Shown here piece after piece: positions 17,816 to 26,847 of a stretch of DNA of 64,000 bases (positions are counted from its first letter, which is position 1; the number at the start of each line of letters is the position of its first letter). A program made the position numbers and the translations under genes. The notes below the pieces were generated by a model, which was given only the letters and a program-made list of their open reading frames with translations, was not told the origin of the DNA and did no database searches. The stretch comes from Deltaproteobacteria bacterium (GTDB lineage Bacteria > SAR324 > XYD2-FULL-50-16). The stretch spans positions 35,035 through 99,034 of the forward strand of contig JABHWU010000053.1 in assembly GCA_018657625.1 (NCBI GenBank). The letters are read 5' to 3'.

Positions 17816-19009
17816 ATGAGTCAGCTAAAAATTTTAATTGTTGAGGATGAAACAATCATTGCTTTGGAAATTCAAGAGTATCTGGAAAGTATGCATTACT
17901 GCGTAACAGCAATTACAAGTTCGGGATCTGGAGCCCTTAAAAGCGTAACAGAGAATTGTCCTGATTTAATTCTCATGGATATTTGCTTAAAATCAGAACC
18001 CGATGGTATTGAAGTCGCAAAAAAGATTCAATCCGCCAGACACATTCCCATTATTTTTTTAACTGCTTATAGTGACGATGGCCTTCTAGAGAGAGCTAAA
18101 ACTGTCAGGCCCTACGGCTATATTTTGAAACCATATCAAAGACAGGATTTGAAAGTTGCTATTGATATGGCGATGTATATCTTTAAGATTGAAGGGGAGA
18201 AACAGCAAGCTCTGGATGATTTACAACTTGCAAAAATAGAGTTGGAGGAGCGTGTTGAGAAAAAAACAGCAGATTTAAAAAAAGCCAATGAATCGAAAAG
18301 TAAATTTGTTGCCCAGATCTCACATGAATTGCGGACACCGTTACATCATATTCTAAGTTACTCCGGTTTCGGAGTTAGTAAGATTGATAAAGTTGATAAA
18401 GAAAAATTATTGTCCTATTTTACAAAAATTAAGGAAACCGGAATTAAGATGGCAAGATTACTGGATGATATCCTGGACCTCTCAAAACTGGAATCCGGTA
18501 AAATGGTTTATGAGATGAAAGAAGAAGATTTGGTGCGAATTACAACTAATGTCGTTGATGAATTCCAAACGCTCCTTAAAAATAAAGAACTGACACTTAA
18601 TGTTAAAATTGAGGAAAATATCGCAAAAGTGAAAGGAGATTGGCATCGTTTAGCACAGGTCATTCGTAATTTATTATCAAATGCGATTAAATTTACACCA
18701 CCAAAGAAGGAAATTACGATTCGCATTGGACCGGAAGATCTGGAACCCGGAAAATTGAAAAAGGATCAAAATAGGGTTTCAGGACTTTCTTTTTCAATTA
18801 AGGATGAAGGCATTGGTATTCCTGAAAATGAATTAAATTTAGTTTTTAAACAATATATTCAAAGTAGCAAAACTAAAAATAGAGCAGGAAGTACAGGTCT
18901 GGGCTTAGCAATCAGCCAGGAAATTATTAAGGCACATCAGGGAATCATGAGTGTCTGCAATAATCCACAGGGGGGGGCAAAATTCAGCTTTTTATTACCG
19001 ATTGTTTAA
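17816..19009 (+). CDS. Receiver-histidine kinase hybrid, cytoplasmic
   Basis: A 397-residue protein with an N-terminal receiver (Asp55, Thr83, Lys105) joined through a coiled coil to HisKA (ISHELRTPLHHIL) and HATPase domains (N box LSNAIKFTPP, G1 DEGIGIP, G2 STGLGLAIS). It has no transmembrane or PAS segment, so the input is probably phosphotransfer to the receiver. GAGAG precedes the start. A run of eight G (18970-18977) lies within the codons of PQGGAKF near the C terminus and is a possible slippage site. It lies upstream of the Hpt and CheV genes, which suggests a phosphorelay. Confidence 0.92.
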   Translation: MSQLKILIVEDETIIALEIQEYLESMHYCVTAITSSGSGALKSVTENCPDLILMDICLKSEPDGIEVAKKIQSARHIPIIFLTAYSDDGLLERAKTVRPYGYILKPYQRQDLKVAIDMAMYIFKIEGEKQQALDDLQLAKIELEERVEKKTADLKKANESKSKFVAQISHELRTPLHHILSYSGFGVSKIDKVDKEKLLSYFTKIKETGIKMARLLDDILDLSKLESGKMVYEMKEEDLVRITTNVVDEFQTLLKNKELTLNVKIEENIAKVKGDWHRLAQVIRNLLSNAIKFTPPKKEITIRIGPEDLEPGKLKKDQNRVSGLSFSIKDEGIGIPENELNLVFKQYIQSSKTKNRAGSTGLGLAISQEIIKAHQGIMSVCNNPQGGAKFSFLLPIV

Positions 19010-19257
19010 ATTTCTATATGGAAAAGGCTACCAAAAATTATCTATATCATTTATCAAAGAATAAATAGTTTTAAGTTTGTTTTTGCTTTTTAATATTGTT
19101 CCCCATTATAATGGGTTAACGTTTAAGATTTTTGAACCAGTTTCCTAACGTGGTTTTTCAATAGGCTATAACCTTTGTTGGCTACTGATAATAAACAGTT
19201 GTTGGAATAAAAGGAAAAATCTATTTACTTTAAATACAATCAAGATAACCAAAAAGA

Positions 19258-19644
19258 ATGCATTATAGTGAAGATGACGAAATAATTTCTATTTTCCTGG
19301 AGGAAACAAAAGATCATTTAATTATTTTGGAAGATGGCATTTTAAAACTTGAAAACCAGAGCGTTGATGCCAACTCAAATCTTATCGAATCCTTATTCCG
19401 AGCAGCTCATTCTATTAAAGCTGCTGCTAATTTACTAAAAATGAAAAATATTGAAGCTATATCCCATGAGTTGGAAAATATCCTGGATATCGGACGTCAA
19501 GGTAGTTGGGTGGTGGATAGCAATACTGTCAATGGTTTTTTGAAAGGAATTGATATGATCAAGGAGATGCTGGAATTTAGGCAATACAGTGATGAGATAA
19601 ATGCTGAGGCACTAATTCAATTGTTAAGAAGTCTAATAAAATAG
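19258..19644 (+). CDS. Histidine phosphotransfer (Hpt) domain protein
   Basis: A single-domain Hpt protein of 128 residues. The phosphoacceptor is His51 in FRAAHSIKAAANLL, equivalent to the CheA P1 site, and acidic helices precede it (IISIFLEETKDHLIILEDGI). No kinase core follows, so it is not a CheA. It probably shuttles phosphate between the hybrid kinase upstream and receiver proteins such as the CheV downstream. The ATG has a weak ribosome-binding site. Confidence 0.88.
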   Translation: MHYSEDDEIISIFLEETKDHLIILEDGILKLENQSVDANSNLIESLFRAAHSIKAAANLLKMKNIEAISHELENILDIGRQGSWVVDSNTVNGFLKGIDMIKEMLEFRQYSDEINAEALIQLLRSLIK

Positions 19645-19749
19645 TGTTTATATCTGATATAAAACCAGATGAAGAATTTCCATTTCATTGCATATTATGG
19701 CTTTCAATGAATACCAAAGACTTAACTCTCCCTTAAAGGAAATCATAAC

Positions 19750-20709
19750 ATGAGCGAACAAGAGATACTTCTGGAAACGGGAACCAATGAATTTGAAATA
19801 CTTGAGTTCCATATTAATGAAAAGGCTAAAGAAGAAAACAAATTAGAAAAAAATTTCTTTGGGATGAATGTTGCCAAAGTTGTAGAAGTTATTGAATCCC
19901 CAAATCTGGGATCAAATAACTATTCAGTAAACCCATGCTTTCTGGGCACAATTCCTTTACGGGATGCAGTATTACCTGTGATTGATTTGAGTATCTGGTT
20001 GGGGATGGAAAGAGTAAAACATGATCATGAAAACATCATTGTGACTCAGTTCAGTAATTCTGTTCAGGGATTTTTAGTTTCAGGAGTGGTTGAGATCAAC
20101 CGGTTAAATTGGAAAGATTTAATTCCACCAGGAAACTTTATTAGAAAGTTAAATACCAAATCGATCATCGGCATGGTTGATAAAGGAGAATATTTTATTC
20201 AACTGTTGGACCTGGAACACATTGTTTCCGACTTAAACCCGGGATCAATTGAAGAACAATGGAAAACTAAAGTTAAAACAGATAAGGCATATAAAGTTTT
20301 AGTTGTTGAAGATTCACCCACAATTCGTAAAATGCTGGAAAAAAACTTAGTAAATTCTAATTTTCAGGTAACAATAACCAATAATGGGGAAGAGGCGGAA
20401 AAATACCTGACGGACGTAAAAAGTCAGGCTGAACTTAAAAATAAAACCATCAATGAGTTTATCGATATTGTCATCAGTGATATTGAAATGCCTTTAGTTG
20501 ATGGTTTCACGTTAACTAAAAGAATAAAGAGAGATACAAAACTTCAAAAACTTCCCGTCATATTATATTCATCCATCATTACCGATGAGCTTAGGCACAA
20601 AGGTGAATCTGTCGGTGCAGATTATCAAGTATCCAAACCGGATATGAATCAGATGGCCGAAATGGCAATCAAACTCATTGAAGGAAGACAAGCAAATACA
20701 GAAAATTAG
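19750..20709 (+). CDS. cheV: CheV-type adaptor (CheW domain plus receiver)
   Basis: A 319-residue protein. Residues 15-165 form a CheW-like domain (FFGMNVAKVVEVIE, GTIPLRDAVLPVIDL), and residues 182-315 a receiver with Asp244 (VISDIEMPLVDGF), Ser274 and Lys296. CheV couples chemoreceptors to CheA and is tuned by receiver phosphorylation. AAAGGA precedes the ATG. No cheA or cheW is in the window, so its kinase partner must be elsewhere. Together with the chemoreceptor and Hpt genes upstream it forms a plus-strand chemosensory group. Confidence 0.9.
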   Translation: MSEQEILLETGTNEFEILEFHINEKAKEENKLEKNFFGMNVAKVVEVIESPNLGSNNYSVNPCFLGTIPLRDAVLPVIDLSIWLGMERVKHDHENIIVTQFSNSVQGFLVSGVVEINRLNWKDLIPPGNFIRKLNTKSIIGMVDKGEYFIQLLDLEHIVSDLNPGSIEEQWKTKVKTDKAYKVLVVEDSPTIRKMLEKNLVNSNFQVTITNNGEEAEKYLTDVKSQAELKNKTINEFIDIVISDIEMPLVDGFTLTKRIKRDTKLQKLPVILYSSIITDELRHKGESVGADYQVSKPDMNQMAEMAIKLIEGRQANTEN

Positions 20710-20763
20710 AATACTAATCACCTACAGCTATTTGTACTGATTTCCCTTCGTTCTTTTCCACCC

Positions 20764-20781
20764 CCTTCGACTCCGCTCAGG
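20764..20781. repeat. CCTTCGACTCCGCTCAGG intergenic motif
   Basis: This short GC-richer motif sits between the convergent cheV and gspF-like genes. Sequences of this kind recur as dispersed intergenic motifs in many FCB-group and other genomes. Only one copy was found here; CTCAGGGAAAC nearby (about 20800) partly repeats its end. Confidence 0.35.
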
Positions 20782-20882
20782 AAACAGCGAATTCATTACT
20801 CAGGGAAACATGAGAGAGGCAAATACTGACAACAGTTTCTTTTTAAACCAATTGTCAATGCGAATAAAGACGGTTATAGTGC

Positions 20883-22070
20883 CTAAAATACCTGGTTACC
20901 CAAATCAAAAATGGGTAAGTATATTGAAAGTAAAACAAATAAGACCATACCACCCAATAAAACCATCAATCCCGGTTCAATATAGTTAATGATTTTATTA
21001 AATCGTTTTTCCATTTGATTTTCCAGGTATTGATGCACCTGTAAAAAGCCAACGGAAAGATCACCTGCTGCTTCAGAAACGGAAATGAGACGATGAAATA
21101 CACTTGGGAACCATTTATTTTTTAAAAAAATTTCAGAAAAACGTTCTCCTGCTTCCAACTGTTTAGTCAACTTCAATATTTGTTTTCTATTTTGTGGCGA
21201 AACCATATAACTAATATCCTGCAAGGCAGCATAGGCTGTTTTGCCGGATTTTAATAGCAGAGACATGCAGTGGGCAAATAATAATTGATCCTGACTACCA
21301 AACCACCTCTTTTTCACCCACTTCATAAGCAAAAATAAGGGATGTATATAACAAAAAGCGGGTATTTTATACCAGAAAACAAAAACAACAATGCCAGCTA
21401 AGATCACAAACCATTGATTATTTATAAATCGTGATATACTCATTAAAATAGCTGTCTCTACGGGCAAATTCTGACCATATAAAAGATAAATATTCTGGAA
21501 CATCGGTAGAACAAAAACAATCATACCCGTGATCAAAATAAAGGCAATTCCAAGAACAATTAGGGGATATCTGGTTTGTTTCTGAATCGCCTGATATTGT
21601 TTCTGCCTCTGTTGAAAAAAAGACAAAATGGCCGAGAACCCCTGTTTTAAATTATCAGTTTTCTCACTCATATTTATCATTGAAATAAAAAACTCGTTAA
21701 AAACAGGTCTCAAATTCTGAAAACTTTTTGTTAAAGATTCTCCTTTTTCCAATGATAACTTCAATGCAACCAGAATATATTTGATAACTGGTATTTGTCG
21801 GTTTCCGATCATAATATTCAGACTATTAATCAGAGTCACGCCTGAGGTGTGGATTTGATGAAGCTCCTGAATGAAACGAATTAAGGTATCCGATTTCAAA
21901 GGTTTTTTTGACAGTGCAACGGGCATGTATTGAATTTTGATTTGGAATAAGCCTTTTTGACTAAGATCCTTTTTCAGCTGGTATTTTAAAATATTTTGTG
22001 CGATTCCATGCACATAACTGCCTTCAATTGTTACCGCCTCCCACACAAAAATAGATTGATAGATCATCAT
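20883..22070 (-). CDS. Type II secretion/type IV pilus inner-membrane protein (GspF/PilC family)
   Basis: A 395-residue polytopic platform protein with two homologous T2SSF halves: about residues 63-190 (FIQELHQIHTSGVTLINSL) and about 260-385 (FAHCMSLLLKSGKTAYAAL). Each is followed by hydrophobic segments near 170-190, 215-232 and 365-390. GspF/PilC binds the assembly ATPase and organises pseudopilus or pilus assembly. It lies 23 bases downstream of the ATPase gene and is clearly co-transcribed with it. No secretin, pseudopilin or peptidase gene is adjacent. Confidence 0.88.
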   Translation of the reverse strand: MMIYQSIFVWEAVTIEGSYVHGIAQNILKYQLKKDLSQKGLFQIKIQYMPVALSKKPLKSDTLIRFIQELHQIHTSGVTLINSLNIMIGNRQIPVIKYILVALKLSLEKGESLTKSFQNLRPVFNEFFISMINMSEKTDNLKQGFSAILSFFQQRQKQYQAIQKQTRYPLIVLGIAFILITGMIVFVLPMFQNIYLLYGQNLPVETAILMSISRFINNQWFVILAGIVVFVFWYKIPAFCYIHPLFLLMKWVKKRWFGSQDQLLFAHCMSLLLKSGKTAYAALQDISYMVSPQNRKQILKLTKQLEAGERFSEIFLKNKWFPSVFHRLISVSEAAGDLSVGFLQVHQYLENQMEKRFNKIINYIEPGLMVLLGGMVLFVLLSIYLPIFDLGNQVF

Positions 22071-22093
22071 TTTACAAATCCGATAAATGTCAA

Positions 22094-23503
22094 TTAAAAT
22101 AGAATGTCCATCTGTGAGGGCTCAATCATATCGGCCTCGACTAATATTCTGGCATTTTCCTTTAAACTCTGAAATCCCAGTTGTTTGGCACAAATTTTCA
22201 ACTTTTCCAGGTTAGATGAGGCCATCAACAATTGTCTGAGTTCAGACCCTATTTCTAGAATCTCTAAAACCGGAATTCTGCCTAAGATACCTGAACCATT
22301 GCATTTAGGGCATATTTCATCAGCTGTCTCACAAATGCATCGCTGATTTACTAACCGTTGAGAAACAACAAGGCTGATTGAAGATGCCAGGTCATCCATT
22401 GCGACATCAAGCCCTTTAAACCTTTGAAAGATTTCAAAAACATCATTACAGTGTAAGGTTGACAATACTAAGTGACCTGTCTGAGCCGCCCTACAAGCCA
22501 TTTTAGCGGTTTCCGAATCTCTTATTTCACCCACTAATATAACATCCGGATCCTGCCTTAAAAAAGATCTCAAAGCTGTGGAAAAGGTAACACCAGTCAC
22601 CTGATTAACAGATACCTGTGTTATTGAGTCCATCCGATATTCAACAGGATCTTCTATGGTAATAATATTTAGGGATTCAGATATCAACTCACTTAATATC
22701 GCATATAATGATGTTGTTTTACCGGAACCCGTTGGACCAGTAAATAAAATCATTCCTGATTTTTTAGCTAAAACTTTTCGCACAGTTGTCATAAAAAAAT
22801 TTGAAAAACCAAGCTGATCCATTGAAAAGATCACAGGTATCGCAGGCAGTAATCGAATAACCATTTTTTCGCCATAAATACCAGGAATCGTAGATGTGCG
22901 AAGATCAAATTTTTCGCCACGCTTATTCGAATATTGAAAATGTCCATCCTGTGGGGTCCTTGAAATGGCAATATCCATTTCAGAGATCAGTTTAATCTTA
23001 TAAATCAGATTTTCACCAAATTCACTTTCGGGCTGAAATCGCTGTAGTTTTCCATTTATCCGCATTCTAATTTGCCTACCCGAAGTCAAACACTCAATAT
23101 GAATATCCGAAGCTTTTTTGCCGGTTGCCGTTTCAAGTAAAACAGTTAATTGCTGAGTGGCTTCATTTGGCTCTGATAATGTCCCATCATAATGGTTAAT
23201 TTGATTATTTTCTTCAATTAAAACGGGACTACATCGATAAATCTGATAGTTTTCTACCAGAAAAGGCAAATACCTCAGCAATTGTTTAAAGTCAGTAGTA
23301 TCTGAAACAAACACAAAATTGTTTGAATCTGTTATTACTAGTGAAAATTTCAACAAATTTTCAAGTTCTAAGATATATTTAGGCAAGGGCTGAATATTTT
23401 TAGGCAGGGACAAAGTGTCACCCCAAAACAATATATTCATTTTGGAATAATCGAAACTTTTTTCAGCATTTATTACTTCTTTTTTATCAAGCGAGGCTTC
23501 CAT
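22094..23503 (-). CDS. Secretion/pilus assembly ATPase (GspE/PilB family)
   Basis: A 469-residue hexameric ATPase driving pseudopilus or pilus assembly. The Walker A motif GPTGSGKTTS, Asp box IITIEDPVEYR, Walker B VGEIRDSETA and His box STLHCN are intact. A zinc-binding four-cysteine motif (CIC...CPKC) marks it as GspE/PilB rather than the retraction ATPase PilT. The N-terminal domain is short for the family. It precedes the GspF/PilC gene in a two-gene operon. Confidence 0.92.
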   Translation of the reverse strand: MEASLDKKEVINAEKSFDYSKMNILFWGDTLSLPKNIQPLPKYILELENLLKFSLVITDSNNFVFVSDTTDFKQLLRYLPFLVENYQIYRCSPVLIEENNQINHYDGTLSEPNEATQQLTVLLETATGKKASDIHIECLTSGRQIRMRINGKLQRFQPESEFGENLIYKIKLISEMDIAISRTPQDGHFQYSNKRGEKFDLRTSTIPGIYGEKMVIRLLPAIPVIFSMDQLGFSNFFMTTVRKVLAKKSGMILFTGPTGSGKTTSLYAILSELISESLNIITIEDPVEYRMDSITQVSVNQVTGVTFSTALRSFLRQDPDVILVGEIRDSETAKMACRAAQTGHLVLSTLHCNDVFEIFQRFKGLDVAMDDLASSISLVVSQRLVNQRCICETADEICPKCNGSGILGRIPVLEILEIGSELRQLLMASSNLEKLKICAKQLGFQSLKENARILVEADMIEPSQMDILF

Positions 23504-23578
23504 GTTCTTAAAAAGGTTGATAGGATATACTCATTCAACAAACGACTATTTTTTCAACTGGATTAATAAGGAATCCAT

Positions 23579-23815
23579 ATGATCAAGTTAATCATTATTT
23601 CCGTCGCCGGTTATCTCATTTATAAAATTGCTAGAAAGAAAGTAAGAACGATAATATTCGGTCCGGAACAACCCCGGGAAATCAAATCAGCAGAAAGCCT
23701 GATCAAATGCCATTTATGTGAAAGGTATATTGATGAAAACTCAGCAATTTTTAATAATAATCATACTTTTTGCTCGGTTGATTGTTTGGAATCCTACACT
23801 AAAAAAAGAGGGTGA
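23579..23815 (+). CDS. Small membrane-anchored zinc-ribbon protein (PP0621-like)
   Basis: A 78-residue protein with one N-terminal transmembrane helix (residues 2-17), a basic stretch and a C-terminal metal-binding motif (CHLCERYI then FCSVDC). The layout matches PP0621-family proteins of unknown function. AAGGA precedes the ATG. It is divergent from the secretion ATPase gene and shares its upstream region. Confidence 0.65.
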   Translation: MIKLIIISVAGYLIYKIARKKVRTIIFGPEQPREIKSAESLIKCHLCERYIDENSAIFNNNHTFCSVDCLESYTKKRG

Positions 23816-24294
23816 GCAACGAATAATCACATCCGGTTCAAATGAAATCCTATTAGCCTAACAGGAATTAAAAAAAAATAAAGGCACCTAAATCATAGAC
23901 TTCTGTAATTAGACCAATTGGTTTTCTAAGCTATTTCAACACCTATTCATTTCTCAATCGATATCATACCCCATATATTTTACAATACTGCCACAACCAG
24001 AAATTTTGTATTTATAGTAATTAGCATCCTAATGGCCCACATAGCCAAGCCTCACAGTGTCTATTTGAAGATTCACATTTAACAAATTCTCTTTAGGAAG
24101 ATGACAGCTTAAAAAACTAATCAGTCATATTAATCCCAGGTATTTTTCATCCTTTTGGAAACGATTGTAAAAACTGATTTATCTGTTTTTTTGATTGTCA
24201 GCATTGAGTAATAACGATAAAAGGAGGCTTACTCAAAAATTACTCATTAATTCATATATTTAATCTAATAACCATTTTTATATCAGTTTTCAAA
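23816..24294. other. Gene-free stretch of about 480 bases upstream of gatA
   Basis: Mostly featureless AT-rich sequence. Near its end, GAGTAAT (24206-24212) can pair with TTACTC (24229-24234) or ATTACTC (24239-24245). AAAAGGAGG lies between them, with no start codon at a suitable distance. This may be leader structure for gatA. Confidence 0.35.
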
Positions 24295-25755
24295 ATGAGC
24301 CTCTACCAATCGCCGATACACCATCTTCATCAAAGACGCATGCAAGGAGAGATTACAACACAGGAAATTGTTGAGTCATGTATTCAGAGAATCGAAGATA
24401 CAGAAGACCAGATAAACTCCTTTTTAACCCTCACGCTGGATCAGGCATTGGAACAAGCCAAAAAAATTGATCAAAAAATACTGAATAAGGATGATATCCA
24501 CCCTTTAGCGGGAATGCCTATTGCTATCAAGGACGTTTTCTCTACGAAAGGTATAGCAACAACTTGCGGATCCAAATATCTAAAAGATTATGTCCCGCCA
24601 TTTGAATCAACGGTAAGTGAAAAACTGAATACACTCGGGTATAGTTTACTTGGCAAAACCAACATGGATGAATTTGCCATGGGTTCCAGTACTGAGAATT
24701 CGGCTTTTAAAGTGACAAAAAACCCTTATAACCTGGATCATGTCCCTGGAGGCTCATCGGGAGGATCTGCAGCAGCAGTTGCTTCAGGCCAGGCATTGGC
24801 TGCTATGGGAACAGATACCGGAGGTTCTGTTCGACAACCCGCTGCATTTACAGGCATTGTAGGATTAAAGCCCACCTATGGAAGAGTCAGCAGATGGGGA
24901 CTGGTTGCTTATGCCAGTTCATTTGACCAGGCGGGACCCATGACGCAGGATGTTACCGATACAGCTATATTGCTGGAAGCCGTCTCCGGATTTGATAACC
25001 GTGATGCAACCTCATTGCAGGTGGATGTACCAAATTATAGTGAATATCTTAATCAACCCATCACTGGTTTGAAAATAGGCATTATTAAAGATTTAGATTT
25101 ATCCGCGTGTGATGAAGAGGTAAAAACCATCTATTTTCAAAACCTGGATGTTTTAAAATCGAATGGCGCCGAAATCACTGAAATTGAGATCCCAAATATT
25201 AAAGATGCTATCGCAGCCTACTATATCATCGCTCCCTGCGAGGCCAGTTCAAATTTAGGAAGATATGACGGTGTGAGATATGGACTTCGCTCCAAAGAGA
25301 TAGACTCACTAAAAGCACTTTACGAAGGCTCCAGAGAAGCAGGCTTCGGAAAAGAGGTCAAGCTCCGTATTTTATTAGGTACGTTTGCTCTTTCTGCCGG
25401 TTATTATGATGCCTATTACATCAAGGCTCAAAAATTACAAAATTTACTCCGGTCACAGTTCCACAAAGCTTTTAAAACGGTTGATGCTATAGCTTTACCG
25501 GCAACTCCAACGGCAGCCTTTAAAATCGGCGAAATGACAAATGACCCTTTACAGATGTATCTCAATGATGTTTTTACCATCTCAGCCAATTTAGCCGGTA
25601 TTCCGGGGATTTCGATCCCCGGTGGTTTTACCCGAGACCAGTTGCCAGTAGGTTTTCAGCTATTAGCTGGACACCTAAACGAAGGCAAAATCATTCAGAT
25701 TGCTTATAACCTGGAATCTTCATTAAATTTAATTAAACCATCATTAGCCATATAA
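24295..25755 (+). CDS. gatA: Glutamyl-tRNA(Gln) amidotransferase subunit A
   Basis: The 486-residue amidase subunit of GatCAB, which turns misacylated Glu-tRNA(Gln) or Asp-tRNA(Asn) into the amide form. The Lys79-Ser154-Ser178 triad is present in IAIKDVF, PGGSSGGSAAAVASG and GTDTGGSVRQPA, at the residue numbers known for GatA. gatB and gatC are not in the window. The gene leads directly into pheS (two bases between stop and start), so it heads a translation operon gatA-pheS-pheT. Confidence 0.95.
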   Translation: MSLYQSPIHHLHQRRMQGEITTQEIVESCIQRIEDTEDQINSFLTLTLDQALEQAKKIDQKILNKDDIHPLAGMPIAIKDVFSTKGIATTCGSKYLKDYVPPFESTVSEKLNTLGYSLLGKTNMDEFAMGSSTENSAFKVTKNPYNLDHVPGGSSGGSAAAVASGQALAAMGTDTGGSVRQPAAFTGIVGLKPTYGRVSRWGLVAYASSFDQAGPMTQDVTDTAILLEAVSGFDNRDATSLQVDVPNYSEYLNQPITGLKIGIIKDLDLSACDEEVKTIYFQNLDVLKSNGAEITEIEIPNIKDAIAAYYIIAPCEASSNLGRYDGVRYGLRSKEIDSLKALYEGSREAGFGKEVKLRILLGTFALSAGYYDAYYIKAQKLQNLLRSQFHKAFKTVDAIALPATPTAAFKIGEMTNDPLQMYLNDVFTISANLAGIPGISIPGGFTRDQLPVGFQLLAGHLNEGKIIQIAYNLESSLNLIKPSLAI

Positions 25756-25757
25756 AA

Positions 25758-26789
25758 ATGATTAAACAAAATCTGAATACAATGGGGCAAAGCTTTCAAT
25801 CAGAAATTGAAAAGGCCACAAACATTGATGAAATCGACAACATCAAAGTCAAATACCTCGGGAAAAAAGGGAAATTAGCAGATTTAATGAAACAGCTTAA
25901 ATCTCTGGACAAAGAAGAAAAGATTGAAATTGGTAAACAGGCAAATCTATTTAAAACTCAATTTCAAGATCAAATTAAAGAGAAAAGTAAACAACTCAAA
26001 CGCGTTAAATTTGATCAACAAATGGAAAACGAATGGGTTGATATCACATTGGATCCAATTAAGACACAGATGGGAAGTTTACATCCCATCACCATGGTGC
26101 AAAATAAGTTAGAATACATTTTTGAATCTATGGGTTTCCAGGTTTTGGATGGCCCACACATTGAGTCGGAATATTATAATTTCGAAGCCTTAAATATCCC
26201 GACACATCATCCTGCCAGGGATATGCAGGATACTTTTTATTTTGAAGATGGCAATCTTCTCAGAACACAAACGTCTACCATTCAAATCAGAGGAATGGAA
26301 AGTCTGGAGCCACCACTTCGAATCATAGGCACCGGAAAAGTATTCCGCTGTGAAAGGACAGATGCCTCACATGATTCTTGCTTCCATCAACTGGAAGGAA
26401 TGATGGTGGATAAAAACATCTCAGTTGCACATTTAATTCATTTTATGAAAACCATGCTAAGTGAGATTTTCGAAAGTGATGTAAAGGTTCGCCTCAGACC
26501 GGGTTATTTCCCTTTTGTCGAGCCGGGATTTGAATTAGACATGGCCTGTTTGCTTTGTCAGGGGAAAGGCTGCAGTGTTTGCAGTCGTGTGGGTTGGATT
26601 GAATTGCTCGGGTGTGGTATGACACATCCTAATGTCCTTAAAGCAGGTGGGGTAGACCCTTCTAAATATTCTGGTTTTGCTTTTGGAATGGGTATGGATC
26701 GGTTAGCAATGATGCGGTATGGTATTACAGATATCAGGCCACTTCATGGTGGTAATCTTAACTTTATGCGCCGATTTACACTAAAATAA
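25758..26789 (+). CDS. pheS: Phenylalanyl-tRNA synthetase alpha subunit
   Basis: The 343-residue class II catalytic subunit. An N-terminal coiled coil of about 90 residues is the tRNA-binding arm (KVKYLGKKGKLADLMKQL). Motif 2 is FRCERTDASHDSCFHQLEG and motif 3 lies in FAFGMGMDRLAMMRYGI. The segment HHPARDMQDTFY is typical of bacterial PheS. It includes the four-cysteine insertion seen in many PheS (CLLCQGKGCSVC). It pairs with PheT from the next gene as an alpha2-beta2 enzyme. Confidence 0.96.
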   Translation: MIKQNLNTMGQSFQSEIEKATNIDEIDNIKVKYLGKKGKLADLMKQLKSLDKEEKIEIGKQANLFKTQFQDQIKEKSKQLKRVKFDQQMENEWVDITLDPIKTQMGSLHPITMVQNKLEYIFESMGFQVLDGPHIESEYYNFEALNIPTHHPARDMQDTFYFEDGNLLRTQTSTIQIRGMESLEPPLRIIGTGKVFRCERTDASHDSCFHQLEGMMVDKNISVAHLIHFMKTMLSEIFESDVKVRLRPGYFPFVEPGFELDMACLLCQGKGCSVCSRVGWIELLGCGMTHPNVLKAGGVDPSKYSGFAFGMGMDRLAMMRYGITDIRPLHGGNLNFMRRFTLK

Positions 26790-26847
26790 AAATACATATT
26801 TTTTCCAAAACCATTATCCCAAGTAATTATTAAAACCAAATTAAAAT

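Noticed and set aside
19258..19644. Truncated CheA
   Set aside because: The Hpt protein has its own start and stop, normal Hpt length and a strong His51 motif; no kinase-core remnant follows.
20883..23503. Complete type II secretion operon
   Set aside because: Only the E/B and F/C-type genes are present; neighbours on both sides are unrelated.
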